Shown: one piece after another, positions 51,483 to 62,496 of the stretch
Layout: every line of letters starts with the position of its first letter
Position numbering within the stretch: the first letter of the stretch is position 1
Source of the DNA: Mytilinidion resinicola
Taxonomy: Eukaryota; Ascomycota; Dothideomycetes; Mytilinidiales; Mytilinidiaceae
Assembly: GCF_010093595.1 (NCBI RefSeq)
Contig: NW_022985453.1
Coordinates: 246,479-310,478, forward strand
Reading direction: 5' to 3'
DNA: 64,000 bases
The notes under the pieces: generated by a model
The model's input: only the letters and a program-made list of their open reading frames with translations
What the model was told of the DNA's origin: nothing
The model's database searches: none
Program-made: the position numbers and the translations under genes

Positions 51483-52917
51483 CTAACCGGAAGAACCAGG
51501 GGGAGGGGCCACACTTCCGCCAGGAGAAGCACCAGGACCGCCATTGGTACCCGAAGCAGAAGAACCACCAACACCGCCATGTCCAAAGAAGCCACCATAT
51601 CCACCCGCCGCCTGACCCAAAGATCCACCATCAGGGCCCGGAGCCTGCATCACGCTTCCGCCCAAAGATCCGCTTCCGTTGCTTCCACCACCATTTATCC
51701 ACGTCGCCTGGCCACTTCCGGGAGTTGTTGAGGACGAAGCCACCGCCTTGCGGTACTGTCGGGGACGACTTGTCCTGCTCTTAGGGGTCGCCGACACCGC
51801 CTTGATCTTCTTCTGGAGCTCGTTGGCCGCCGAGTCAAAGCCCCATTTGTCCTCTTGGGTCAGCCAGCCTAGCAGATGTTTCATCAGTTCCGACTTCCTG
51901 TGGGACATGGTGGAGCCCTCCACACGGATCCCGCTCTCAGCGAAGCGTGAGCAGATTTCAGCTCGAGGGATGATTAAGAGGACGATGAGGAGCGAAATGT
52001 TGTCATTGTCCAGTAGATGGGGCGCGAAGTCGATGATTGAGCGGCCTTGGTGTTGGATCTCCTGCAGGCGATGGGGGGCCGTTGCGTGGAGGATCTCGAA
52101 GGCGGTGTCCCACGGGCGCGTCATATCTTTGCACATGTGGTTCTCCAACTGCCACGCCACGCTCTCGACCGAAATGGGGTAGATCTGGGTGCGGTCGATG
52201 GCATTTGTGGCGTCCGAGGACACAGTGCCGGGGACGTAAATGACCTCGATGTCGTCAAATGGCGCATCGCGTGCGACTGCTTTGCCCTTACCCTTTGCAG
52301 GGTCGGCGTGCGCCGTGGAGGCCTCCGCGGCAGTGTCGCGCGCGGCCTGCTCTTGAAGAGCCTCTTCGTCGGTTATAGGGCCTACGTTTGCGGCGGCGTC
52401 TAGGTCGGCTTGACGCTTCAGCTCCTCTCGGGCGCCCTTGATGGCATCAACTGGGGCCATGAAGCCAAAAGATTGGGCCAGGGCCTGGGAGCCAGGAGCC
52501 CACTCAAAGCGCGAGAGTTTACGTTCGACGTCTTGTGGTCTGATCCACTTCTGCAGCCAGGGCTGCTCGGCCATAATGTAGCATAAGACCCGTGTAAGGG
52601 CCTTCTGCTGCTTCTCGCCAGGGCTCAGAGGGGCGCCGGCGGGGTAGTAGAGCGACTCGGTGAGGGCATGAGCCTGCTTGATGATGCGGTTGCGGTCATT
52701 GTATGTGGGCTCTCTGCCGTTGGGTAGTTGCTCCAGCAGCGAGGCGAAGGCCTCCAAGAACTTGTCGTCGAACGGCACAGTTGGGTCGACTGCAGGCTGG
52801 GTTAGCGGTGTGACGCGAAACCGATGAATGTTGATGAACGTTGGACTTACCGGAAGACTGCGCGGCTTGCACGGCCTGCGGAGAGGGCGCGAGCGGGCTC
52901 AGGCTGACGTTGTTCAT
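51483..52917 (-). CDS. APH-4: divergent APH family member without the chromodomain-like part
   Basis: Two exons on the minus strand: 52917-52851 (ATG, MNNVSLSPLAPSPQAVQAAQ) and 52789-51483, with a 61-nt intron (GTAAGT...CTGCAG, phase 1); 457 aa. The N-terminal third is helical (FASLLEQLPNGREPTYNDRN, LTRVLCYIMAEQPWLQKWIR). A basic linker (DPAKGKGKAVARD) follows, then FDDIEVIYVPG (about 201-211), which matches the D-I-x-V-x-Y-x-P box of the other APH proteins, and FAPHLLDNDNISLLIVLLI (277-295), the APHML box. The last 110 residues are a Gly/Ser-rich low-complexity tail. This is the only member of the four with a confirmed intron and no in-frame stop problem, so it may be the active one. Its promoter contains a 188-bp tandem repeat. 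Confidence 0.8.
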
Positions 52918-52924
52918 GATGGAT

Positions 52925-53475
52925 GTTGATGAAGGAAGGAAGATGGAGGAAGGAAGGTGGAGGAAGGAAGGTGGAGGAAGAAAGGTGGTTGATGGAGGAA
53001 GAAAGGTGGTCGAAGAGACGAGGTTGTAAGTAGATAAAGTGAGGTAGGCGGTGAGCCGGGCAAGTCAGGTGCTGAAGCTTGTTGATGAAGCTGAAGTTGT
53101 CCAGCTGATGCAGCAGGAAGACTTGATGGAGGAAGAAGCGTAGGAAGAAAGGTCGTTAATGAAGGAAGGTTGGTGGTTGATGAAGGAAGGTTGGTGGTCG
53201 AAGAGACAGGGCTGGAAGTAGATAGAGTGAGGTAGGCGGTGAGCCGGGCAAGTCAGGCGCTGAAGCTTGTTGATGAAGCTGAAGTTGTCGAGCTGATGCA
53301 GCAGGGGGACTTGATGAAGGAAGAAGGGTGGAGGAAGGTAGGTGGTTGATGGAGGAAGAAGAGTGGTTGATGAAGGAAGGTTGGTTGTGGGAGAGACGAG
53401 GTGGAAGGAGGTAAAGTAGATGAAGAAAGGTAGGCGGTGAGCGGGGCAGGTTAGGTGCTGAGGTGGAGTAGTCAG
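52925..53475. repeat. Tandem repeat, about 188-bp period, in the APH-4 promoter
   Basis: GGTAGGCGGTGAGC recurs at 53043, 53231 and 53429 (spacings 188 and 198). Each period contains AGCTTGTTGATGAAGCTGAA, GAGCTGATGCAGCAGG and a purine tract built of GGAAGGTGGA/GGAAGAA sub-repeats. Strong purine/pyrimidine strand asymmetry. About 2.5 copies. Confidence 0.75.
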
Positions 53476-54189
53476 CAACAAGTCGGCGTGGGGGGAGTGA
53501 TTGGGCCGTGTGAATGACCCTGGTATTCACTATTCCGCGTCTCACGTGCTGCGGCGGAAATAATTCCAAGATGATGTACTTACCAAGTAAAAACAGACTG
53601 TGAGGTAGTTAGTAAAAGGTTCATTTATGTAATTTGATGAGAAGAGATGGTGCAGAGGCGAGATGGTGGTGCTGCGGCGAGGAAGGGTGCGTACAAGCTG
53701 TGCACGGGGCTGCCCCCAAACCAACATCCACCCCCGCTGTCTCGCCGGCGACCAGGGCCTGTGGCACGCGATGCTGCTTAATTATACTCGCGAGAGCTCT
53801 CCCGATGGGAAGTTGTGGGCTACGAGTCACTTTAAGGGTTGCGAGCTCGGAGGTGGTGCGGAGAAGTTGAGGAAAGAGCAGAAAATGACATTCACGCTCG
53901 CCTAACTTGGGCCGAGCGCCCAATCGCACCAGCCACATCGCAGCAGTGGCTTTGCGATTGCGGCGAATCAGGACTTGAGACGGAACAGGTCGCTGATTGG
54001 ACGAATGCAACGACGCCTCTGAACCATCAGCAAACAGACTAGGGCACCACAGACAGTGGCAGCACTGCAGCAAAGTGTGTCAAAAAACAATGCAAGTCCA
54101 CCGCACTATTCCGAGGGTTTAGTCTTTCTATTGTTTTACATCAGTCGCGGCCAGGGCCTTAGAGATCGCCACTGCTCGGGCATGACCTT
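53476..54189. other. Spacer
   Basis: Open frames on both strands (53621-54073) overlap; one plus frame (53663-53905) has protein-like composition (GDQGLWHAMLLNYTRES) but no family. I do not call a gene. Confidence 0.35.
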
Positions 54190-56110
54190 TGCTCACTCAA
54201 CACCACTGTAAGGCGTGCTCTAGCTAGCAGGTGCCCGGGTAGTCAAACGGTAGTCCGATTTGCAATGAATTTTCCTTTTATTATATTCGGAGCCTTGAAA
54301 ACCGTATTAACGATGAATTGAGGTACTTAGGCTTCTCTTTTGCCCGCTTGACAACACTGTGAGGAGCACTCTAGTCAGCAGGTGTGCGGGTCGCCAAACG
54401 GTAATTTAATTCCCAATGCATCAACCTTCCATCGCATTCGGACTCCATAAATCCTATGAATAATGAATTGATGTACTTACGGTTCTCTCTTGCCCGCTCG
54501 ACACCGGTGTAAGGAGGGCCCCCGCTGGGAAGTTTATGGCGAGTCAAGAGGTAGTCTGATTTCTAATGCATCCTTCTATTCATCGTATCCGAAGCTTGAA
54601 AACCCTATCATCCATAAATGGGTGTGCTTAAAGTTTTCCTTTGCTGTATCGACGCCACTGTGAGGAGTACCCCAGGGCAGCATGTCCTCGGCCAGTCAAA
54701 CAATAGTCCAATCGCCACTGCCGCAGCCTTTACATCACGTTAAGCTCTGTAATTCGAAGTCTACAGGGGGTGCCTCTATATAACACTCCTTAGACTTCTA
54801 TTTTGCTTGTTCAAGACTACTGTAAAGAGGAGCCCACCTAACCTGTCTCCACTCCGACAAAAGGTGGTCCAATGTCCACTGCCGCAGCTTTGACATTACG
54901 GCAAGCTCCGGAATTCGAATCCTCCAAGTACGCACCCCGATATAACGCTTCTTTAGCCTCCGTCCTGCACCATTGACACCATTGGAAGAGGTGGCCCGGC
55001 TAGAAGGTAGTCGTCGAGCCAAAAGGTAGCTCGACCTCTATTGTCGCAGCCTCGACAACACGTCAAGCTCTGGCATTAGAAGTATGCAGGGGCGCGCCTC
55101 GATGTAACGCTGCTTTAACTTCTGTATTGCTTTCTTGACACCGCTGTGAAAGGTGGCCCAGCTAGTAGGTAGATGTCCAGCCAAAAAGTAGCCTAATTTC
55201 CGCTGCCTCATCTCTGACATCGCATTGAGCTCTAGAATTTCAAGCCTACAGGCGCGGCCCCTGATATAACACGGCTTGAACCTCCCTCTTGCTCCCTTGA
55301 CACCACCGCGAGAGGTGACCCAGCTAGAAAGTAGTCGTCCAGCCAGAAGGTAGCCCAATTCACACTGCCTCATCCTTGACATCGCATTAAGCTCGGGTTT
55401 TCAAGACATCGGACTGAGGTAAACTCAATTCCCCTACTAGGACATTAGTTTGTGTACTAATGCTGCCACTGCTTGAGGTGCCCTAAGGGGGTTTCCAAAC
55501 TTCAAATACGATGCTAAGGTCGATGCAATAAAAGGTAGGTTGCCATTTGACCAGCCGACGACACTAGCGGGGCTACTCTTCACATTGGCGTCGAGCGAAC
55601 AAGATTGAGCCAAAGTAGTGATATGTCTGTGTGCCTATACTTATGACTTAGTGCGTACATAAACACATAGGAAGGCTGCACGAAGAACCACCCCCAGACT
55701 AGTCATTCAGTCGCGCCTGCTTTGGGAAATTCAGCGTATTGGATCAGAATTGTGCCCGCACTGTAAGGAGCGCCTCAGCGATGAGATTGTTATTTGTTAG
55801 AGAGCATTTCTAATTTCCATGACCTCGATTGTTAAATTGTACTCGGGAAGATCCTAGGCATAGGCGTAAGAATATGATGTGTCTTTCTACACTCTTGATC
55901 TCTTTACGCCACCGTAAGAGGTGGCCTAACGGGCAAGCAGAAGGCGGTGCAAAGGGCACTCTGATTCGCATTATGTGGAGTAGAACAGCTTGTTGGAGAG
56001 GATGTAGGGTCGGCCAGGCAGATGTATCGCGACTGGGCGTTAACTTTGCGTGCTCAACACCATTGCAAGGGCAGCCCAGCTATCAGGTAGCTGGTTCACC
56101 AAAAGGAAGT
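54190..56110. repeat. Divergent satellite-like tandem array, 150-165-bp units, about 8-11 copies
   Basis: Units begin near 54190, 54345, 54495, 54650, 54805, 54967, 55130 and 55290, each with GCnC--TTGACACCACTGTGAGGAGTGGCCC-like starts, then AGCTAGnAGGTAG, CCAAAAGGTAGTC(C)AAT, and a TTGACATnnC-TTAAGCTC-like second half. Later units (to about 56110) are more degraded. On the minus strand the better units are about 162 bases (54 codons) and read as repeats of a peptide pattern (LGYLLAGRL-SSW-T...GVK...L---YI). Single related units lie at 49.35, 49.47 and 59.6-59.8 kb. Confidence 0.72.
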
Positions 56111-57477
56111 TTGATATGTAGTCTACTAACCTTTACATTATGCCCGACTAGCTGTGGCGCTGGGCGGTTATAATGACCTCGAAATTGCTGGAATATTGAG
56201 GTAGGAGTGTGTGCATGTTGTGAATGAGCGATCTGTGTGAAAGAATGGAACAGTCGAGTCCGAGTCTTGTCGTAATCGTGCCTGCACTTTGCAAGCGTTG
56301 TAGTCGGCCTAAACCTTAGGGGTGGATCAGCGTGAGAAAACGGACCTCCTGGCTCTATCTCTCCCTCTGCGAGCAGAGGAAAGTTACTAGATGGCACCAT
56401 GTAGAGGCGCAAGAGTTGAGTTCCCCCATCCGTCCACCGCACTATTCCTACCCAAATCATCTATGCCCATTATCATATATCAATTCGATTCGCGGCGTGG
56501 AGAGGAGAGGTATCATGCGTAGGGCTCGGCGGGGTTTCTAGCTGTCCAAGTTGAGCTTCAATTAGGCCAATTAGCATTCAACATTGCAGAAGGCCGTGAT
56601 CAAATTACATATCGTAATTAGCGACCACAGCCGCGGAGCCAGTAGCGGCAGCAAGGCGAGAGCACAGACAGGTGGGCCTGTGAACTGGATGCTTCTGCAG
56701 CAAAGTGGACGGCCAGCAAGGCCCTTCCAGGCCGGGGTGTGACCAGAGGCGCTAAAGCCCAGCTACAGAGTAGAGGACGGCAGCAACTATAGCGATCATG
56801 CAGACAGTGTTCATCGTCTCGATGTCGCAATGACAGCGATGAGATAGCTTTCATAGTGTAAAGATCAATAAGACCAGCTTGCTGCATACACAGTTGACGC
56901 TCGCTCGGAGCAACCTATGCCCGCCACCGCGAAAACTTCAGATCACGACCGAGCAGCTCTATTGCCCATTACAGCAAGTCAAGAATCCATCATAAGAGGT
57001 ACGTCCTCGCCCGTCGCGGCATCGTGAGCATCACCTCCTATCGCCTACTCTCCTCCCGAACCCATCTAACAACCGCGACAACTTCAACACCAGCACAACA
57101 ATTTCAAAAACTCACAGAGAAACTCACGCGTCTCGTCCATTGCATCTTCAAAGCCTTTCTTCAAGCCACCCGAAAGCCTCTTCGAACCCCCTTTCCACCG
57201 CAAGGAGCCGCCCGCCTCGTCCATGAGAGGAGCTGACAGCCGTACAGACCATAAATCACACGTGTTTGACGTACTTTCCAGCTCAGCGTATAGGCAATAT
57301 TCATTCCAAGGCGTGTCTAGCGAGTTGTATGACCTTGGGTTCTACAGAGATTGTCTCTAATACAACATACATGATTGAACAAATGCAACGAGGCCTCTGG
57401 ACCACCGAGAAACAAATTAGGGCACAACGAACCGTGCAGGGCTGCAGCCATTTACCCCAGAACTGCTCTGAGCGCAT
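56111..57477. other. Spacer with no supported gene
   Basis: Mixed sequence with chance frames such as 57024-57236 (plus) and 56618-56887 (minus); no motifs. I see nothing certain here. Confidence 0.4.
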
Positions 57478-58627
57478 GTGCTTTTGTTTCGGACTCTAGA
57501 CATAAACATCAACTTACAAACTGTTGTACTGTATACGAACGCGATTTCAGAGCCCAGCTTTCCCACAACCCTGAAGGATCTACAGGGCTACACGAAACGG
57601 CGCCCTCTTCAAGCAGACGGCGCGCGCAGGACCTTCTGTAACGCCCTTGGCTCGCCAGAAGGCGACATCTAAGCGCGCAGAAACTGCTACAACGTCCTGG
57701 TTGGTCTCGAAGTCGATACCATCGCGCTCAGGACCTTCTACGCCCTCAAGGATCGCCAGGGTGGCGCTGCCGTAACCATTTGCGAATTTCACCCCGAGCC
57801 TGGCGTCTGACTCCCGCAACTTGAAGCCCTCGGTCGTATCGACGATTGAAAACCCGGTCATCGGTGTCAGCGACGGCCATCAAACTCCGGTCAACGAGGT
57901 CATCAAAATCAGCGACGGCAAGCCCGATAGCAACAGCGACAAGGACAGCGAAGAAGGTAACAAAGCGGGGAGGAGGAATTCAGCGAGAAAGACCTGCCGG
58001 ACGCGGACGACCTCCTGAAGGACGAGGCCGCCACTGATGGCGCGGACAAGACCAAAGCCCAGGACATTGCCAGCGTTGACGACGAAGAGACTCAAATCCA
58101 GGACGAAGCTGCATCGTCAGAAGCTGGACCAGCCGTCCTACACATTGAGCCCATCGCCGGCGCCAGGACAGGAAGGGCCCGCGTCAGAAGATTGGCGGAG
58201 TCAAAGGCTCGAGCCGCTTTAGAAGTCAACGCCATGACCCAAGGCGGCAAAGCGGAAATCTTTGCATCCACAGCTAAGGACAAAGAAGATAAGACCAAGA
58301 AGAACCAGGCGAACAATTCGACCGCTGTCGTCACTGGCCTTACCGAGAAAGACACGCCCGGAAAGCTCATCAACCTGATGCTTTCCAACACAAGTAGAGT
58401 TGGTACAAGAGGCAGAACAGCAACAAAACCTTCAGCAGAGTATACAACAGCTCCGTCAGGCGAAGAATAGGCGTCATCGTCGTCAACGAGGCGCTGCAAG
58501 TGCTCGAGCGTACTGGAGGGCGTGTCCGAATTGTCGCGTCATGTTCGTCCGCTTCCATCTTGTGGAATTTTGCAGAGTTATGATTAGGGTAGGGGCTCTG
58601 CCAGTGGAACTCTGCCAGCTCTCCTAG
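57478..58627 (+). pseudogene. Unidentified coding relic with stops and frameshifts
   Basis: A protein-like path can be followed across frames: LKDLQGYTKRRPLQADGARR and RTFCNALGSPEGDI to a TAG at about 57670; then RNCYNVLVGLEVDTIALRTF and KDRQGGAAVTICEFHPEPG; a frame change near 57800; ISDGKPDSNSDKDSEEGNKA; a frame change at a GGGG run (about 57970); then EEEFSEKDLPDADDLLKDEA and an acidic/lysine-rich stretch to KAEIFASTAKDKEDKTKKNQ and a stop at 58470. A glutamine-rich frame (VQEAEQQQNLQQSIQQLRQA) follows from 58400. No family is recognised; it could be a gag-like or host gene remnant. Confidence 0.4.
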
Positions 58628-59529
58628 TGCTTTGCAGTGCCTGAATAGCCTTTAGGACTCACAGCTCCAGTAGTCGTCGTATCTCACATTTGTTTCCTTG
58701 CCGTCTTTGTCGTCGCTGCTTTTGCCGTAGGGTAGCTTCGCCTCGTTAGACGGTTAACGATTCGCTTTATCCTCTATCTTAAAGCCGTGGAATTGCTGTA
58801 CTTCTCATTTACCTTATCTAACAAAAGTTATATAAAATTAGACGCCGTGAAACACCGTTTCGTCTAGCTAGCCTGTTTTTATTACGCCACATTTTTTCCG
58901 CTGCAGAGCTCATATATAACATCGTACTTATTGTGTACGCCCGCATTGTATAGAGGCTCACCTGGTTGATCACATAATCCGAGAGCGGAAGCTGCTCAGC
59001 TTTGCTGAGGCAGAATTTCAGCTTCGCTGCTTTCCGGCCAGCTACGTGTCTTGACATCCGGTACTCGCGTACGAGCTGGTATTCACAGTGGTCCAGGCTA
59101 TCGTTCATCTATTCTCTTGCCGTTGTTATGAGAGGGGCTTCTCAGCCAATCAACCGCTGTCCCCTGTCGTCAGATCGTCACGGTAGTACCTGACAAATTT
59201 AGTCCGATCTAAGACATGCAGAAGGAGTCGAAAGAAATGAAAGCGCAACAGACTCACAACAGGCACAACCTGGTTAACGAGCTTAGCTTACTCAACATGT
59301 TCAGCAGATGAACTACAATTGGAGTTGCAGAACAGTAGACCGGTGAGCCGATCCGGGGATGCTACCACCACCAAGAGGAAGCGGAAGACTCCGCAACCTT
59401 TGTTTATTTCAATGGTACAGACCTAGGAGAAATTTAACCCCACAAAACCCAACTTGAATGTAGCCGACTAGTTAAAAGGGAGTATAGGTTCTACTCCGTG
59501 AAACTTTAAATTACGTTGGAGCACTGATA
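58628..59529. other. Spacer
   Basis: 0.9 kb, AT-richer than the genes; no supported feature. Confidence 0.4.
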
Positions 59530-59790
59530 ACGTCAACCACACTGAAACGCCACTAGCTGAGTGCTACCTTGGAAGCTGTAAAACTATCAGGAATAGCCCC
59601 GTTGCCAGGTAGTCGGCTACTAAAGAGGGAGTTCAATTCTCGCTCTATTGAGCTTAACGTTGATATTCTATGTTCTGAGTTTCAGCACACGGAAATAGCA
59701 GTGCGTGAGGTCGGCGTTGCCCACTAAACACCGACAGGAAGCTCCCAGCTAGCAGGAAGCTAGCTAGTCACGAAGCAACTCAGACTACAC
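59530..59790. repeat. Dispersed copies of the 160-bp array unit
   Basis: About 59590-59645 (AATAGCCCCGTTGCCAGGTA, then GTCGGCTACTAAAGAGGGAG) closely matches 49350-49420. A second weaker unit lies at 59730-59780 (AGCTCCCAGCTAGCAGGAAG). Confidence 0.5.
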
Positions 59791-61960
59791 TGCATGAAAC
59801 TTAGCATCATGTCTAGATTTATGAACCTCCGCCGGAGCAACCCAACCAGTGGTAGGCAAGTATGCACTCAGGTTGAAAATTGATGTGAACTCTGCTTGTA
59901 TTGTTGTGGCCGTACGGGCCGAATATATACTAATAGGAAATGGCCCACCCCCTAGGTCTATCAGCTCAGCTGAATAGAGGCCAGCTGAAAGGAACGAACC
60001 CAGCTGAGAGGACCCTGGTGTAGCTGAACAGAGGACCTCGCCACGCTGTACGTAGGTGACCGTAAACCGTATGAGTTGTTGATCCTAGGTTGTAGCTGTT
60101 ACAACCCGAGCTATGCGCAGACCCATCCTCCTTCACCTCGGCCTCAACACCTGCCTCCGGAGGCAGTCCAACTTGAGCAGCTTTCGACACCACGATCTCG
60201 AAAGTACATAGGACAGCATCCGTACCCTCGAGGGTCGCCTCTTTATCATCTCCCTGTGGAGACTTCCAGGCTGGGAAAGGGAGGCTGCTGGCTATGGCCC
60301 AGGAGGAGCCACGAATATGACATCGTCTTCGAAGAGATTCACCAACTCAGCAGAGTCGTGAATGACAAACACCATAGATACCCACGGCGGGCATGGAAGA
60401 GCCTAAGGCTACACAGCAATAAGTTGGAGAGCACTCCGAGGAGGAAGGCGAGGAGAAGCCACAAGTACGCAACGCGGTAGCGGGCGCAATCTGAATTCCG
60501 TCAACCCAGAAGTGAAGGTGGATGTCGTTTAAGGGACGCCGTATATATAGACACGGCTATTTTCTTTTGACAGCCTACATATTCAGTGAATAAATCCCCG
60601 AATTGATTGAATAGACGAATCTCATGCTGTCAAGTTCCGAACATCCGAACTCGGAACATCGTTAAGGGGACAGTGAATGGGGACGTGTTCTGAGGTAAGC
60701 CCGACCTCTAGGCATATCTGCTTACCTATTAATACCTTACATATTGAGCTAATTTACCCCCAAGGTGACTGAAAAGATGGACCTCATTAGGTAGAGAATA
60801 GAGCGCAGAGTCCAAAAGGCAGTCTCTCCTATTGATCGCCTGTATCATTGGGCAGGTAAAGGGGTCGCCTCCAAATACTCATCATTATATATATGGCCAA
60901 TATTACCAGCCGAGGCGCAGGGCTATACATTCAACCTATGGCACTCCAATTAAGATGCCTTCAACGCGAGTCCGTCATCGCCCTTGCCCTAAGCCGAAGG
61001 ACCAATAGGATCCATCTCTCCAGAGACCGCGGATAACTAATGCCTCTTTGCTCTTTCTTCTGTGTTTCCGTATAAAGGTATTTCAGGATGTCTTGGCCCA
61101 GGAATCAGAAATATATGTGCGGCTGGAAGTAGAAGAGGGCCCCATCCATTCTACTTCAGACCAAGCCGTCCTTTCTGGTGTGAAACGCCTGTATGAACCT
61201 CCAATTTGCCCGTGTGGCCTCAAAATGTATAAGGAGATCGTCGCGTAAATTTGTTGTCTGAACCCCGGGGTTGAGCGGCGAGTAAGGAAGGGGAATACTC
61301 GAGAGGAGCCAAGTCCAATAGCTGTTCTCCGGACATTGCCGGCTATGGTTGGTCGCGTTGCTGTTCCAGATCGATGCTGGTGGTGGAGGCAGTTTCCGAA
61401 TTCTTAGAAACGTCATAATTGATTCAATATTCTTGTGTCGACTGAGTCTGGCAATCCCGTCCAGGTCGGGGCGGCCTAAAGATGTCTCCGCGTTGGCTCT
61501 TCTTCCTCAAAAATTTGGAAAGCGTCCAGACCATACCACGGCGAAGCGTAGAGGCCGATTTCCTTTTCCTAGGCATGTTTGTTTCGTTCTGCGGGCATAG
61601 GTGCAGGAAATCGGGCTCTGTCACCTTTCGTGACGCCTGGAAAACACCAGTATGGTGGTTGTTAAGTACAGGGATATAGACATTTAAAGACGAGCCACAC
61701 TATTAGCATGTCGGTCAGTCAAAGGCAGCTGAGATTACACTATGGTAAGGTAGACCGGTGCTGTATAGCTTGCAGCACATGACGGTGGGAAATATTCCTT
61801 CTCGTGAGCGGCGGCTCTCGCTGCTCATCTATGATCTCTTCTTCTTTTGAAAGCTTGCCTTAAGCACTACAGCGGGCTCCGACTTTTTCTTCTAAACATT
61901 ACAATTGAGGCTCTTTCTCTCCCACTCCTTTCCTCCTTTGTGACGCGTGACTCTCTCCTG
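59791..61960. other. Gene-poor region with weak coding fragments
   Basis: Protein-like but unassigned fragments: plus 60076-60480 (HEYDIVFEEIHQLSRVVNDK), plus 61048-61248 and minus 61156-61624. Two blocks (about 60523-60545 and 60658-60675) share CGTT-AAGGG-AC, followed in the first by a TATATATAG; these could be retroelement debris but no LTR ends were proven. Confidence 0.3.
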
Positions 61961-62020
61961 TGACTATCCCGCCTAGAATTTTGACTTCCCGCCTAGAAAT
62001 TTGACTTCCCGCCTAGAATT
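61961..62020. repeat. Three tandem copies of a 20-bp unit
   Basis: TTGACTTCCCGCCTAGAAWT repeated at 61961, 61981 and 62001; the first copy has TGACTATCCC in place of TTGACTTCCC. Confidence 0.85.
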
Positions 62021-62242
62021 CTGAATTCAAGTAGCGGTTCCCCGAGTAGTGGCAAGAGAATGCGCACAGAGCTATAGCGTGTCCCTGTACCCTCATTCTG
62101 AAGTGCAAGACTTTATTCTTTAAACTCCGGCGAGTCGACCTCAATTCCACCCCTCAATCAACTCGATCAACAACCTCGCCGCAATCAATAGCTTCACCGC
62201 ACCTAATGAAGAATGCCTCTCTCTGACTGCCAGCCACCGGCG

Positions 62243-62491
62243 CACTCGAACACGGCGACGCGACATCACAGGGCCATGCGACAACAATGGACGGATAATA
62301 CAGTTATGATGGGTGGACCAGAACACACTGAGAACACACGCCACGATCATCAAGAGCGGAGGACCAGCACACTCGAACACGGTGACGAGACAACCCTAGG
62401 CCATGTGCCAACAATGAACGGACATAATTGGTATGGTGGGTGGATCATAGGACGCTAGGCACACTCTCGACAATCATCAAGAGCGGAGGAC
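62243..62491. repeat. 127-bp tandem duplication
   Basis: CACTCGAACACGG begins at 62243 and 62370, and TCATCAAGAGCGGAGGAC at 62347 and 62474; both pairs give a period of 127. Copies differ at scattered sites, several as C/T or G/A. Confidence 0.8.
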
Positions 62492-62496
62492 AGGAC

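Noticed and set aside
53621..54073. 150-codon minus-strand frame and overlapping plus frames
   Set aside because: Both strands are open over the same span, with no family pattern and no splice or start support; protein-like composition in one plus frame is not enough.
60106..60680. Possible LTR (starts TGTTACAACCC, ends near GGAACA)
   Set aside because: No second copy, primer-binding site or target duplication could be shown; the TATA and purine blocks alone are too weak.
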